A stretch of 64,000 nt of DNA from Halomonas binhaiensis (GCF_008329985.2 NZ_CP038437.2:1860001-1924000), one strand, 5' to 3'. Numbered from the stretch's first letter, positions 39,801 through 46,933 are shown. Notes: a model not told the origin generated them from the sequence alone. A program made the numbers and translations.

Positions 39801-40203
39801 AGCCCGCGTAAGTGGCTACCCGGCAATTGCCGGCCAGAACGAGCCAGAGTACACCGCGAAGCGGATTGCGTTGAAGGTAACCGTGCCAAAGCTGGATGAG
39901 GTGTACATTGCTTTAAGCCTTGATGGGAATGTAGGGGAAAAAGAAAGGCCAGAAAATCTGTATCGATACGAATTAAAAAAGGAGAAAGGAAACTCCGGTC
40001 TTGCAATACTAGAGGCTGGGAAAGATCCAGAATCCAATGTTGCACCAATATCTATCAACACAAAGGACGATAGCTATAGCATTGAAATAGTGCGCACTCG
40101 TGATAACTCTACATTAGGTAATGGAGTGAGGTTGAGTGTGGTATTCCAAGGAGCGGGGGTAGACAATGAGAGAAAACAAGATGTCTTTACAATACATTTT
40201 TAG
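36835..40203 (+). CDS. VasX-like T6SS effector, predicted membrane-acting toxin
   Basis: This 1122-aa effector begins with a VasX N-terminal-type region: CPTCERKGLPILPVRLAVCQ, then YILRQLRPGYLYFYD and VINEDGMYRFFSV. A coiled-coil stretch spans about 360-430. Hydrophobic segments lie at about 822-850 and 878-928 (ATIAGGVLGLIGLAVPALG onward), consistent with a pore-forming or membrane-disrupting toxin. The last roughly 140 residues are a beta-rich tail (IALKVTVPKLDEVYIALSLDG). From about base 39910 the gene turns AT-rich, matching the immunity genes downstream rather than its own 5' part. The toxic mechanism is inferred from VasX; the terminal domain is unrecognised. Confidence 0.85.
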   Translation: MAKEFDPAGLDAAASAGESAVLEDGRCPTCERKGLPILPVRLAVCQRTSLNSGIPELAAERVAAFTDITLDKSLENGEERTRTLSDEVKEEITEAQGGKANKYILRQLRPGYLYFYDPSNPEGYHWTSYVINEDGMYRFFSVRDNPPSVSDAAFDCREKGEEEQKTKALNACVVTLTHVEAMQDLFYAFTEHPWSREHRKMIEGDAEWREAHMQKINIPAWIAGQSQSGNGPGYGFTIDELDQVAEFSDGAAGMEKHFWPKSDRQLFTREELQEVMTIRLSAAPQGMKDKGLILAVKDELGVIEELNAYRHNALGMVDEFLKQGDGDNRRKLVAMQAIDAFKENFKRAHVERANQQYEQGIESLEEERRPSDEAMARLNTQIEEARASGNERELERLESQKSRAEQLREPLFGLQEDRLELLRHHRLNSAENLADSHDQQLLEYYDAAALEGFREDYYKELEKSEALIEVLDADYAFWLRDHVRPLMDRYSKTDYETGLRLSSLLSNGLRGGILAPASASVWMLWARELDGEDSLLRRMLFLNMQDMASQSLSDRQSLGDGDFFGREALLGWAERFAEKDEALPAGQREERANKYQTTMPLLVSVAGNSLSALAINECHHTCVAGGNSALKSFLRYTQLIYVGDPDVWQGNKSLPLMQKVTLTKGEYHAWLTYISEHVTKASGKRLNVDDALPFIEGTGGNFAVNSEDNDALISVALPVFDEQGNALDIFDAKDVGKRSDDLWQNARDVTAKIVGEKPMNKTIAAGLVTWNAVGTVWDELTGEADADMLKLSGAIVNLGTSSMQLIEEYAVIRTAAVGPSGSAAANWVGSGAWALAKPVLSVAAGVLSIVDGFKKLSEAAHGKRLGIPDSLISRRELVGGATIAGGVLGLIGLAVPALGIPAVGIIIGIVMLVIAFAFVELVAPSVGMWINRSILGYHRGQVEEFKSADEERASLDMVFRGVTVELTWENALNAGPAVMPHMMPAEQQPARVSGYPAIAGQNEPEYTAKRIALKVTVPKLDEVYIALSLDGNVGEKERPENLYRYELKKEKGNSGLAILEAGKDPESNVAPISINTKDDSYSIEIVRTRDNSTLGNGVRLSVVFQGAGVDNERKQDVFTIHF

Positions 40204-41086
40204 AAAAATATTTATTCTGTTGTTTTTTCTCTATACGCCGTTATCAATGGCGGGGGTTCTATATGAGAATCCCATTGAGAATGGTCCTGGTCATGACTTG
40301 TTTGAGACTTCATTTCATGAGCTATTGACTGATGTGGAACGGAAGCCTGTAGATGAGTCGGTTATAAAGGCTCAATACCTCCTTGGGCTAGTATATATGA
40401 ATGGGTCATCAAATTGGGACGTCGATCGCGATATAGAGAAAAGCATAAAATACCTCTTGAGTGCTTGGAGTAATGAAGTAGCGGATTCAGGCTATACCCT
40501 TGCACGCATATATTATAATGGTGCTGGGGTAGAAAAGGATAACCAGACAGCTTTAGAGTATTTGCAAAAATCAGCCGAGATGGGATTCCTGATTTCCCAG
40601 CAAGCGTTAGGAAAAGCGTATCTTGGTGAAGATGAGTGGGAAGGACTGGTCTCACAAGATATACCAAGAGGAATTTGTTGGTTGGAAAAAGCAGGAAATG
40701 CTGGAGATTTAGAATCCTCTATAACTTTGGCTTATCTATACTGGCAAGGAGAACTGGTTGAAGAAGATGATGAGGCAGCCCTTCAATGGATGTTAAAAGG
40801 ATTTTCGTCAAAATATGGCGTTAGTGATAGTGGTGATGCCGGAGCCCGACTGGCTGAATTCTATGAAAAAGGGATAGGCACAGAAATAGATTTAGTACAA
40901 GCCTACAAATATTATGACCTTCAAGGGACTGCGGGTCTTGATGACAAGGCCAGACTTGCCGAAGAAATGACACAAGATCAGATCGATGAAGCTATCCGTC
41001 TGTCACGTGAATGGCAAGAAAAGCATAATACATTCGTGCCTAGCTATGATGGACTCGAGCATCAACCCGATGGTAGCTATCGCTAA
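40181..41086 (+). CDS. Sel1-repeat periplasmic protein, candidate immunity protein 1
   Basis: This 301-aa protein has a signal peptide (MSLQYIFRKIFILLFFLYTPLSMAG, cleaved before VLYENP) and Sel1/TPR-like helical repeats (AQYLLGLVYMNGSSNWDVDRDIEKSIKYLL, SGYTLARIYYNGAGVEKDNQTALEYLQKSAEMG). The C-terminus is AIRLSREWQEKHNTFVPSYDGLEHQPDGSYR. ATG 40166 would add five residues. The gene overlaps the effector 3' end. Position, periplasmic export and tandem copies point to immunity against the upstream effector; Sel1-repeat immunity proteins are known for T6SS phospholipase effectors. It is much AT-richer than the T6SS structural genes. Confidence 0.8.
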   Translation: MSLQYIFRKIFILLFFLYTPLSMAGVLYENPIENGPGHDLFETSFHELLTDVERKPVDESVIKAQYLLGLVYMNGSSNWDVDRDIEKSIKYLLSAWSNEVADSGYTLARIYYNGAGVEKDNQTALEYLQKSAEMGFLISQQALGKAYLGEDEWEGLVSQDIPRGICWLEKAGNAGDLESSITLAYLYWQGELVEEDDEAALQWMLKGFSSKYGVSDSGDAGARLAEFYEKGIGTEIDLVQAYKYYDLQGTAGLDDKARLAEEMTQDQIDEAIRLSREWQEKHNTFVPSYDGLEHQPDGSYR

Positions 41087-41110
41087 TACTCGCTCTAAAG
41101 TCTTTATCTG

Positions 41111-41154
41111 AATAATAAGCCTTATGCACTCAAGTGTACATAAGGATTATTATT
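41111..41154. terminator. Long inverted repeat after Sel1 copy 1
   Basis: A stem of about 20 bp with two mismatches pairs aataataagccttatgcac with gtgtacataaggattattatt. It shares the core ccttatg/cataagg with the hairpins after copies 2 and 3. It could terminate or attenuate transcription and also act as a recombination substrate. Confidence 0.7.
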
Positions 41155-41186
41155 GATTGTATTGTTCTGGCAGGGTAGACGAGAAA

Positions 41187-42080
41187 TTGATTTTTCGTTG
41201 TAATTTCATCTTGTTTTTCTCGATGCTTCTTTCGCTCTCTGCGCATGCTGAGGTGCTGTATGAGAATCCTGTTGAAAATGGTCCAGGGAATGATTTGTTT
41301 GAATCATCGTTTCAAGCACTATTAAATGATGCTGATCGTCATCCTGTAGATGAGTCATCAATAAAGGCTAAATATCTCCTTGGTCTAGTATATTTGAATG
41401 GATCTGCAAATTGGAACGTAGAGCGTGATGTTGATAAAAGTAAAAAATATCTTTTGGATGCCTGGGCTAGTGAAGCAGCAGATGCTGGCTATACTTTGGC
41501 TCATATTTATTATATGGGGTTAGGAGTAGAGAAAAACAACAAAAAAGCTCTGGAATATTTAAATGAGTCGGCAAGAATGGGATATCTCCCTTCGCAGCGA
41601 GAGTTGGGAAAATCATATATTGGTTATCATGAAAGTTGGGATGGATTGGTTGAACGAGATATTTCTGAGGGATTGTGCTGGCTGAAAAAGGCCGCTAATG
41701 CGGGGGACTTAAAGTCTGCCAGAGCGGTTGCTCAAGTTTACTATGCCGGTGACCTTGTCCCACAAGATTATGAAGCTGCTTTTGATTGGCTGAAGAAATC
41801 TTCCGAATCTAAATATGGTACAGACTCTTTTGCATTTGATTCATTAGCAATGTTCTATGAGAAGGGACTTGGTACAGAAAAAGACCTAGTGCAAGCCTAT
41901 AAATATAGTGACTTGCAAGGAACGGCTGGTGTTGATGATAAGACTAGACTTGCCAAAGAAATGACACAAGAGCAGGTCGATGAAGCTATCCGTCTGTCAC
42001 GTGAATGGCAAGAAAAGCATAATACATTTGTGCCTAGCTATGATGGTCTTGAACACCAATCTGATGGTAGCTATCGCTGA
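41187..42080 (+). CDS. Sel1-repeat periplasmic protein, candidate immunity protein 2
   Basis: This 297-aa close paralogue of the preceding protein keeps the EVLYENPVENGPG start of the mature region, the YLLGLVYLNGSANWNVERD repeat and an almost identical C-terminus (LSREWQEKHNTFVPSYDGLEH). No ATG is available. TTG 41187 gives a compact signal peptide (MIFRCNFILFFSMLLSLSAHA); TTG 41157 would prepend ten residues, but it sits against the preceding hairpin. Flanking DNA, including the 5' region, is nearly identical to that of copy 3, so the duplication is recent. The copies differ mainly in the central repeats. Confidence 0.8.
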   Translation: MIFRCNFILFFSMLLSLSAHAEVLYENPVENGPGNDLFESSFQALLNDADRHPVDESSIKAKYLLGLVYLNGSANWNVERDVDKSKKYLLDAWASEAADAGYTLAHIYYMGLGVEKNNKKALEYLNESARMGYLPSQRELGKSYIGYHESWDGLVERDISEGLCWLKKAANAGDLKSARAVAQVYYAGDLVPQDYEAAFDWLKKSSESKYGTDSFAFDSLAMFYEKGLGTEKDLVQAYKYSDLQGTAGVDDKTRLAKEMTQEQVDEAIRLSREWQEKHNTFVPSYDGLEHQSDGSYR

Positions 42081-42104
42081 TACTCGCTATAAAGTCTTTG
42101 TCTG

Positions 42105-42147
42105 AATATGAAGCCTTATGTACTCAGTGTACATAAGGCTTCATATT
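42105..42147. terminator. Perfect 19-bp inverted repeat after Sel1 copy 2
   Basis: aatatgaagccttatgtac and its exact reverse complement are separated by a five-base loop. No T-tract follows, and copy 3 begins just downstream, so it may attenuate as much as terminate. The core sequence is shared with the hairpins after copies 1 and 3. Confidence 0.75.
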
Positions 42148-42179
42148 GATTGTATTCTTCTGGCAGGGTAGACGAGAAA

Positions 42180-43073
42180 TTGATTTTTCGTTGTTTTACC
42201 GTCCTAAGTCTCTCGGTATTTATTTCTCTCTCAGTGTATGCTGAGGTGCTGTATGAGAATCCTGTTGAAAATGAGCTTGGAAGAGAACTGTTAAACACCA
42301 CCTTCGAGGAACTGCTGGAAGAAGCTGAGAAAGATATAGATGATGAGTGTGTAATAAAATCTCAGTACTTGCTTGGTGTTGTATTTCTCAATGGAGATGA
42401 TGACTGGGGAGTTGATCGAGACCCTCATAAAGCAGGAGAGTATTTGATTAAATCTTGGGAGAATGGGGGAGTGGATGCAGGTTATCTTCTTGCCAAAATG
42501 TACTATCAAGGAATTGGATTTGATGAAGACAATAAAGAAGCATTAAGATATTTGGCTGATTCAGCGGAAATAGGGTTTCTGCGCTCTCAAAGAGCCTTAG
42601 GTAGGGCGTATCTCGGATACTATGATGATTGGAAAGGCTTGGTACAACAGAATACCGAGAAAGCTATTTTATGGTTAGAAAAGGCAGCTAGTGCAGGAGA
42701 CTTAAAGTCTGCAAGAGAGCTCGCGCAAGTATATTATTCTGGTGATTTGCTCCCTCAGAACTATGAGACTGCCTTTGACTGGTTGAAGAAGTCTTCCGAA
42801 TCAAAATATGGTGTGGATCCAATGGCATTCGGTTCTTTGGCGATGTTTTATGAAAAAGGCATTGGGACAGAAAAAGATCTCGTCCAAGCATATAAATACT
42901 ATGATCTTACTAGTCCTGCCGGTGATGATGATAAAGCAAGAGTCGCTAAAGAAATGACACAGGAACAGATTGACGAGGCGGTTCGACAGTCACGAGCATG
43001 GCAAGAAGAGCATAATATTCTTGTGCCTAGTTATGACGGCCTTGAGTACCAAGAAGATGGTAGCTTCCGCTGA
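42180..43073 (+). CDS. Sel1-repeat periplasmic protein, candidate immunity protein 3
   Basis: This 297-aa third paralogue is the most divergent of the three in the middle (LLEEAEKDIDDECVIKSQYLLGVVFLNGDDDWGVDRD). It retains the signal peptide, EVLYENPVEN, DWLKKSSESKYGVD and the LVPSYDGLEYQEDGSFR end. Start TTG 42180 is chosen by analogy with copy 2; TTG 42150 is the alternative. The pattern of conserved ends and diverged centre would suit immunity proteins that have drifted toward different toxin tips. It ends in a proper terminator, closing the effector/immunity unit. Confidence 0.8.
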   Translation: MIFRCFTVLSLSVFISLSVYAEVLYENPVENELGRELLNTTFEELLEEAEKDIDDECVIKSQYLLGVVFLNGDDDWGVDRDPHKAGEYLIKSWENGGVDAGYLLAKMYYQGIGFDEDNKEALRYLADSAEIGFLRSQRALGRAYLGYYDDWKGLVQQNTEKAILWLEKAASAGDLKSARELAQVYYSGDLLPQNYETAFDWLKKSSESKYGVDPMAFGSLAMFYEKGIGTEKDLVQAYKYYDLTSPAGDDDKARVAKEMTQEQIDEAVRQSRAWQEEHNILVPSYDGLEYQEDGSFR

Positions 43074-43104
43074 TCCGTTCTTGAATGTAACTGTTATCAT
43101 CAAA

Positions 43105-43142
43105 AGCCTTATGCTCTCAGCCGTGCATAAGGCTAATTTTTT
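43105..43142 (+). terminator. Terminator after Sel1 copy 3
   Basis: agccttatgc / gcataaggct forms a 10-bp stem with a ten-base loop, followed by a run of T (aattttttt). It is a canonical intrinsic terminator with the same core as the two upstream inverted repeats. Confidence 0.9.
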
Positions 43143-43257
43143 GAGCGCTTGGCATTCTGTTTGTGGGTTTAAAGGGTAACATCAGTTGGAAAATCCTGGT
43201 TCACCTGGCATCAGCATGGAGCCGGGAGTGTATCGTCATTTATATGGGAGACAGCAC

Positions 43258-43539
43258 ATGTTCAGTCCTGGAGATGGTGTGATTCTGGAAGGGGATGCCA
43301 CTACGCATGGTGGTCGGGTGATTTCCGGTCAGTCGAACTATCAGGTCAATGGCAAGGCGGTGGCGGTGGTGGGGGATATGGTGTCCTGTCCGAAGAAGGG
43401 CCACGGGGTATGTCCGATTATCGAGGGGCATCCCACCATTACCGTCAACGGCAAGGCGGTGGCCTTCCATGGCTGCCACACGGGATGCGGTGCACAGTTG
43501 ATTTCATCTTCGGCGAATATGCATTCGCTGGGTGACTGA
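43258..43539 (+). CDS. PAAR-domain spike-tip protein
   Basis: This 93-aa PAAR protein caps the VgrG trimer with a sharp tip. It has DATTHGGRVISGQSNYQVNGKAVAVVGDMVSCPKKGHGVCPIIEG and HPTITVNGKAVAFHGCHTGCGAQL, with the His and Cys residues that bind the tip metal. ATG 43258 is chosen because GGGAG lies seven bases upstream; an in-frame TTG at 43186 would add 24 residues with no family match. It lies beyond the immunity terminator and is GC-rich again, so it probably belongs to the structural T6SS set. Confidence 0.9.
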   Translation: MFSPGDGVILEGDATTHGGRVISGQSNYQVNGKAVAVVGDMVSCPKKGHGVCPIIEGHPTITVNGKAVAFHGCHTGCGAQLISSSANMHSLGD

Positions 43540-43559
43540 ACAAGGCGTACAGGGACGAC

Positions 43560-43874
43560 ATGAAAACAACGTTGGTAGGGCTGCTGCTTAATCTGCTGTT
43601 TACGCTTGCCCTGATGGGAGGCATTTTCACGGATTACGACACCGACTTTGCCAGTTCATTTGGCACTGTGCTCCTGGGGTTGTGGGGGCTGTCGGTGCTG
43701 GGCTTTGTGCTCGCCATGGCAGGAAGCCGGAAATGGGGAAGCATTCTGGTGATCGTCGGATCCATTGTTTTTATCCCTCTGGGGATCGTGGCCATGATCG
43801 GGGCCAGAAAGCTTAGGGAAGCGGACGCTAATGATGACCTGGAAGCTCGACGCAAGTTGAACAGCCAGCATTGA
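43560..43874 (+). CDS. Small membrane protein, 104 aa
   Basis: This unrecognised protein has three predicted hydrophobic segments (LVGLLLNLLFTLALMGGIF, TVLLGLWGLSVLGFVLAMA, ILVIVGSIVFIPLGIVAMI) and a short charged C-terminal tail. AGGG precedes the ATG by five bases. It follows the PAAR gene by 20 bases and probably shares its transcript. It might be a further immunity or accessory membrane protein, but nothing in the sequence shows this. Confidence 0.65.
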   Translation: MKTTLVGLLLNLLFTLALMGGIFTDYDTDFASSFGTVLLGLWGLSVLGFVLAMAGSRKWGSILVIVGSIVFIPLGIVAMIGARKLREADANDDLEARRKLNSQH

Positions 43875-43923
43875 TGATGGCTGAACGTCATTGAAGACGA
43901 ATAGAGAATAGGGAAGGGACGCG

Positions 43924-44409
43924 GTGGAAATGGAAAATGAGAGTGGCGTTGCCAAGTTTTATGCAAAGCGCCAGGTTGTCATGTATGTGCTTGGCATTAT
44001 CGCTTTTGTACTGATGGGAGGCTGGGCGCTGGAAAATATTGGTGAAATTCCCAGTTTGATCATCATGTTTACCATCATATTCACCTTCATGGCCATCTGG
44101 ATGAGCACCGTGCCGATGGCAGAGTTTCATGATGATCATGTCATCTTTCGCTTGAGCCCCGTGCGTGCCAAGAAATCATTTCTGTATAGCGAGATCACCT
44201 CGGTAGACTGGAAGAAAAGTAAGTTTCTTGTCCACTATTCCTTGCATTCGAAAGATCCAGGAATTGCGTCAAAAACACTCAAGTTCCCTTTCAGTGTGTT
44301 CAATAAAAGTGATCATACACGTTTGATTTTTGTCATGCAGAACAAGCTGAAGTCTTGCAAGGAAGATAATAAGACAGCTAACGAAAACATAATCGAACAT
44401 GGTATGTAG
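43924..44409 (+). CDS. Membrane protein with PH-like tail, 161 aa
   Basis: This unrecognised protein has two adjacent membrane helices (VVMYVLGIIAFVLMGGWAL and LIIMFTIIFTFMAIWMS) followed by a cytoplasmic segment with a PH-like look (EFHDDHVIFRLSPVRAKKSFLYSEITSVDWKK). GTG 43924 lies five bases after GGGAAGGG; ATG 43930 is the alternative. It is the last gene before a strong terminator, so it probably ends the PAAR transcript. Function unknown. Confidence 0.65.
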   Translation: MEMENESGVAKFYAKRQVVMYVLGIIAFVLMGGWALENIGEIPSLIIMFTIIFTFMAIWMSTVPMAEFHDDHVIFRLSPVRAKKSFLYSEITSVDWKKSKFLVHYSLHSKDPGIASKTLKFPFSVFNKSDHTRLIFVMQNKLKSCKEDNKTANENIIEHGM

Positions 44410-44437
44410 CAAGGACTGATCAGCGATGGCGTCTGGC

Positions 44438-44467
44438 AAAACGGAAACCCGGGTGGTTTCCGTTTTT
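44438..44467 (+). terminator. Terminator closing the PAAR/membrane-protein unit
   Basis: aaaacggaaacc / ggtttccgtttt forms a 12-bp stem with a five-base loop and ends in a T run. It separates the T6SS region from the yjf operon. Confidence 0.92.
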
Positions 44468-44671
44468 GCTTATATCAAGCCCACGCTGCCTTGCAGCGCG
44501 GATGTGGTGGAAGGCGGACAGCATCAAGGGTAGGCTGGTGCCTTGCCTTCGGGGTGTCATGCCGGTGACACTGGTACGACGGATACTGGCTGAGTGAAGG
44601 GACGCCCTTCATATGAGCATGTGATAAGGTTGATGGCCACCTAACACATTGATTTATAGAGAATTAATTTC
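44468..44671. other. Non-coding spacer before yjf operon
   Basis: About 200 bases without a recognisable gene lie between the preceding terminator and the 15-bp repeat array. They presumably hold the promoter of the yjf operon; no clear -35/-10 pair was identified. Confidence 0.4.
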
Positions 44672-44761
44672 GATGGCGTTAATGCCGGTAGTGTCGGTGG
44701 TGATAGTATTAATGGTGATAGTATTAATGGCGATGATGTTAATGCCGATAGCATTCATGCC
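44672..44761 (+). repeat. 15-bp tandem repeat upstream of yjfI
   Basis: Six 15-bp units lie directly before the yjfI ribosome binding site, for example gatagtattaatggt, gatagtattaatggc, gatgatgttaatgcc and gatagcattcatgcc. The array is in frame with yjfI and would read as pentapeptides such as DSING and DDVNA. No ATG, GTG or TTG starts that frame after a TAG at 44657, so it is probably untranslated. Confidence 0.85.
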
Positions 44762-44779
44762 GATAAAGGAGTAAGCCGT

Positions 44780-45166
44780 ATGTCCTGGAATCTGGATAGC
44801 CTCAAGGATTGCCTGCGCAGAGAAGAGTGGGAGATTGCCGAGGAAGGCGATTGCCTGCGTATCACCAATGAAGATGGACTGGATGCGTATCTGGCCGTCA
44901 GTGGTGAGCAGATCGTGGTGGAGAGTGTGCTGTTCTCCACAGAGGATGTGAAAGACGAAGCTGGATTGAATGAAAAGATTCTGCGTACCCACCAGATCTT
45001 CCCGCTGACGACCATCGGCATTTCAACCATTAATGGCGAAGATTATTATATTGCCTTCGGTGCGCTTTTTTCTGAATCAAAACAGGAAAGCGTTATCACC
45101 GAAGTAGAAAGTCTCTTCGGTAATATTCCTGCGTTTCTTGAAGCATACGAAGAGCATCTGATCTAG
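44780..45166 (+). CDS. yjfI: YjfI-family (DUF2170) protein
   Basis: This 128-aa soluble protein starts MSWNLDSLKDCLRREEW and contains GDCLRITNEDGLDAYLAVSGEQI and HQIFPLTTIGIST, matching the YjfI/DUF2170 family. Function is unknown, but it is regularly encoded with a PspA/IM30 homologue. AAAGGAG is eight bases upstream of the ATG. It is the first gene of a seven-gene operon whose order follows E. coli yjfIJKLMC except for a channel gene inserted after yjfJ. Confidence 0.88.
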   Translation: MSWNLDSLKDCLRREEWEIAEEGDCLRITNEDGLDAYLAVSGEQIVVESVLFSTEDVKDEAGLNEKILRTHQIFPLTTIGISTINGEDYYIAFGALFSESKQESVITEVESLFGNIPAFLEAYEEHLI

Positions 45167-45179
45167 AGGAAGGCTGACC

Positions 45180-45863
45180 ATGAGTGTATGGAAGAAACTG
45201 TTCACGGCGGTAAAGGGCGGTGTCAATGATGCTGCCGAAAACGTGGCCGACGGCCAGGCGTTGCGTATTCTTGATCAGGAAATTCGCGAGGCGCGGGAAG
45301 AGCTGAAGCGCTCTGATCATGCGCTGACCCAGATCATCGCCAAGCGCAAGCTGTCCGAGCAGAAGATTGCCAGCCTGACGAGTTCCAGCGCGGAATATGA
45401 AGCCCATGCCAAGGCGGCAAACAGCAAGGGTGACCAGACCCTGGCGCTGGATTGTGCACGCAAGGTGGCGGAGCTGCGTACCCAGGTGGAAGCCGAGCAG
45501 CAGTACCTTGAGCAGTTTGCCAATTCTGAAAGCTCACTGCGCAGCAATATTCGCCAAGCCAAGGATAACCTGCGCCGCATGGAGCAGCAGGTGGATATCG
45601 TCAAGGCCACGGAATCCGTACAGAAGGCCCAGACGGCGGTGTCGTCCAGCCATCTTGGTGCCAATAGCCGCATGAAGACGGCAACGGAATCCCTCGATCG
45701 TATCCAGAAGCGTCAGCAACAGCGTCAGGCGGAGCTGGAAGCTGCATCGGAACTGGCCAGCGAAGCGTCTGGCGACGATCTGGAGAAGCGTCTTGCCGAA
45801 GCTGGCATCAAGGGTGGCAAGACCTCAGCTGATGAGGAACTGGCTCGTATCCTCGGTAGCTGA
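45180..45863 (+). CDS. yjfJ: PspA/IM30-family protein YjfJ
   Basis: This 227-aa, almost entirely coiled-coil protein has the PspA-like opening MSVWKKLFTAVKGGVNDAAENVADGQALRILDQEIREA. A continuous helical region extends to about residue 190. The C-terminal end, GDDLEKRLAEAGIKGGKTSADEELARILG, matches YjfJ. PspA/IM30 proteins polymerise on stressed membranes, so it probably stabilises the inner membrane together with the products of this operon. Confidence 0.92.
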   Translation: MSVWKKLFTAVKGGVNDAAENVADGQALRILDQEIREAREELKRSDHALTQIIAKRKLSEQKIASLTSSSAEYEAHAKAANSKGDQTLALDCARKVAELRTQVEAEQQYLEQFANSESSLRSNIRQAKDNLRRMEQQVDIVKATESVQKAQTAVSSSHLGANSRMKTATESLDRIQKRQQQRQAELEAASELASEASGDDLEKRLAEAGIKGGKTSADEELARILGS

Positions 45864-45871
45864 GTGTATCA

Positions 45872-46933
45872 ATGACCATGATCGAAAAGGTTCGTTCGCT
45901 GCTTGTCCGGCACTTTTATGAGATGAAGTGGCACACGATCCTGCTCTCCCTGCTGATCTATCTGGTGGTGAGCTGGATCCTGCTGTGGCTGTGTGGTGAG
46001 TGGGAGATCGTCGGTAACTTCGATTTCTTCTACTGGATCGTGGTGACGGCTTCCACCGTCGGATATGGCGACCTGTCGCCGGCAAGCCTGTCAGGGCGCC
46101 TGGTGACTTCGCTGTTCGTGATTCCTGTTGGTCTTGGCATCTTTGGCTTGACTATCGGACGCGTGGCTGCGTATGTGTCCCACCAATGGCGAAAGGGGAT
46201 GAAGGGATTGAAGGCTCTGGACTATCACGATCATGTGCTGGTGATCGGCTGGCATTCAGACCGTACCATTCGGCTTTTGAAGCTGCTGTTGCGGGAGATT
46301 GACACCCACACTGATGCCAAGCACTTGGCCCTGTGCGTGCGTGAGTACATCGAGAACCCGATGCCGGGGCGAATCGGGTTCGTCAAGGTGTCGAACTATA
46401 CCGATGAGCAGGAAATGGAACGGGCGTGCGTCGGCACGGCTTCCTGCGTGGTGATCGACTGTGCCGACGATGATGTCACGGCAGCGGCGGCCTTGTATGT
46501 GTGCAACCGCAATCCTGATGCGCACGTCATCACCTACTTCAATAACCAGCAAATGGGCAGCCTGCTTCAGAAGCACTTCCCGAATATCGAGCCGATGCCA
46601 TCGGTGGCGACGGAAATGCTGGCCAAGTCGGCGATGGACCCGGGTTCCAGTGCGCTCTTCCATGAGCTGCTGAATGTGGACCGGGGCATGACCCAGTATT
46701 CGGCCGAGTACCAGGGCCATGCCGGCATCGAGCTTGGTCTCCTGTTCCACAGCTTCAAGGAACGTTATGAAGCCACCATCATTGGTGTGTGCGATGGCCG
46801 GGGAGAGAGCATTGCGATCAACCCACCGCTGAGCACCGTGGTCATGCCGGGCATGCTGATCTTCTATATTGCCGATGAGCGCATCAAGCACATCGAATGG
46901 GAGAAGATGAATGTTCAACCGGTTATTCGGTAA
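45872..46933 (+). CDS. Potassium channel with regulatory Rossmann domain
   Basis: This 353-aa two-helix channel has helices around residues 22-42 and 70-98, with the selectivity filter TVGYGD at 62-67 between them. A TrkA-N/RCK-like nucleotide-binding domain follows (HVLVIGWHSDRTIRLL), in which the usual glycine-rich loop is altered to GWHSDR. A C-terminal TrkA-C-like part is present (YEATIIGVCDGRGESIAINPP). It sits between yjfJ and yjfK and overlaps yjfK by 23 bases, so it is built into this envelope-stress operon. ATG 45878 is an alternative start. Confidence 0.92.
   Translation: MTMIEKVRSLLVRHFYEMKWHTILLSLLIYLVVSWILLWLCGEWEIVGNFDFFYWIVVTASTVGYGDLSPASLSGRLVTSLFVIPVGLGIFGLTIGRVAAYVSHQWRKGMKGLKALDYHDHVLVIGWHSDRTIRLLKLLLREIDTHTDAKHLALCVREYIENPMPGRIGFVKVSNYTDEQEMERACVGTASCVVIDCADDDVTAAAALYVCNRNPDAHVITYFNNQQMGSLLQKHFPNIEPMPSVATEMLAKSAMDPGSSALFHELLNVDRGMTQYSAEYQGHAGIELGLLFHSFKERYEATIIGVCDGRGESIAINPPLSTVVMPGMLIFYIADERIKHIEWEKMNVQPVIR

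Noticed and set aside
36835..40203. Rhs/YD-repeat toxin for the large effector
   Set aside because: No YD repeats or self-cleavage DPxG motif are present; the N-terminal blocks fit the VasX type better.
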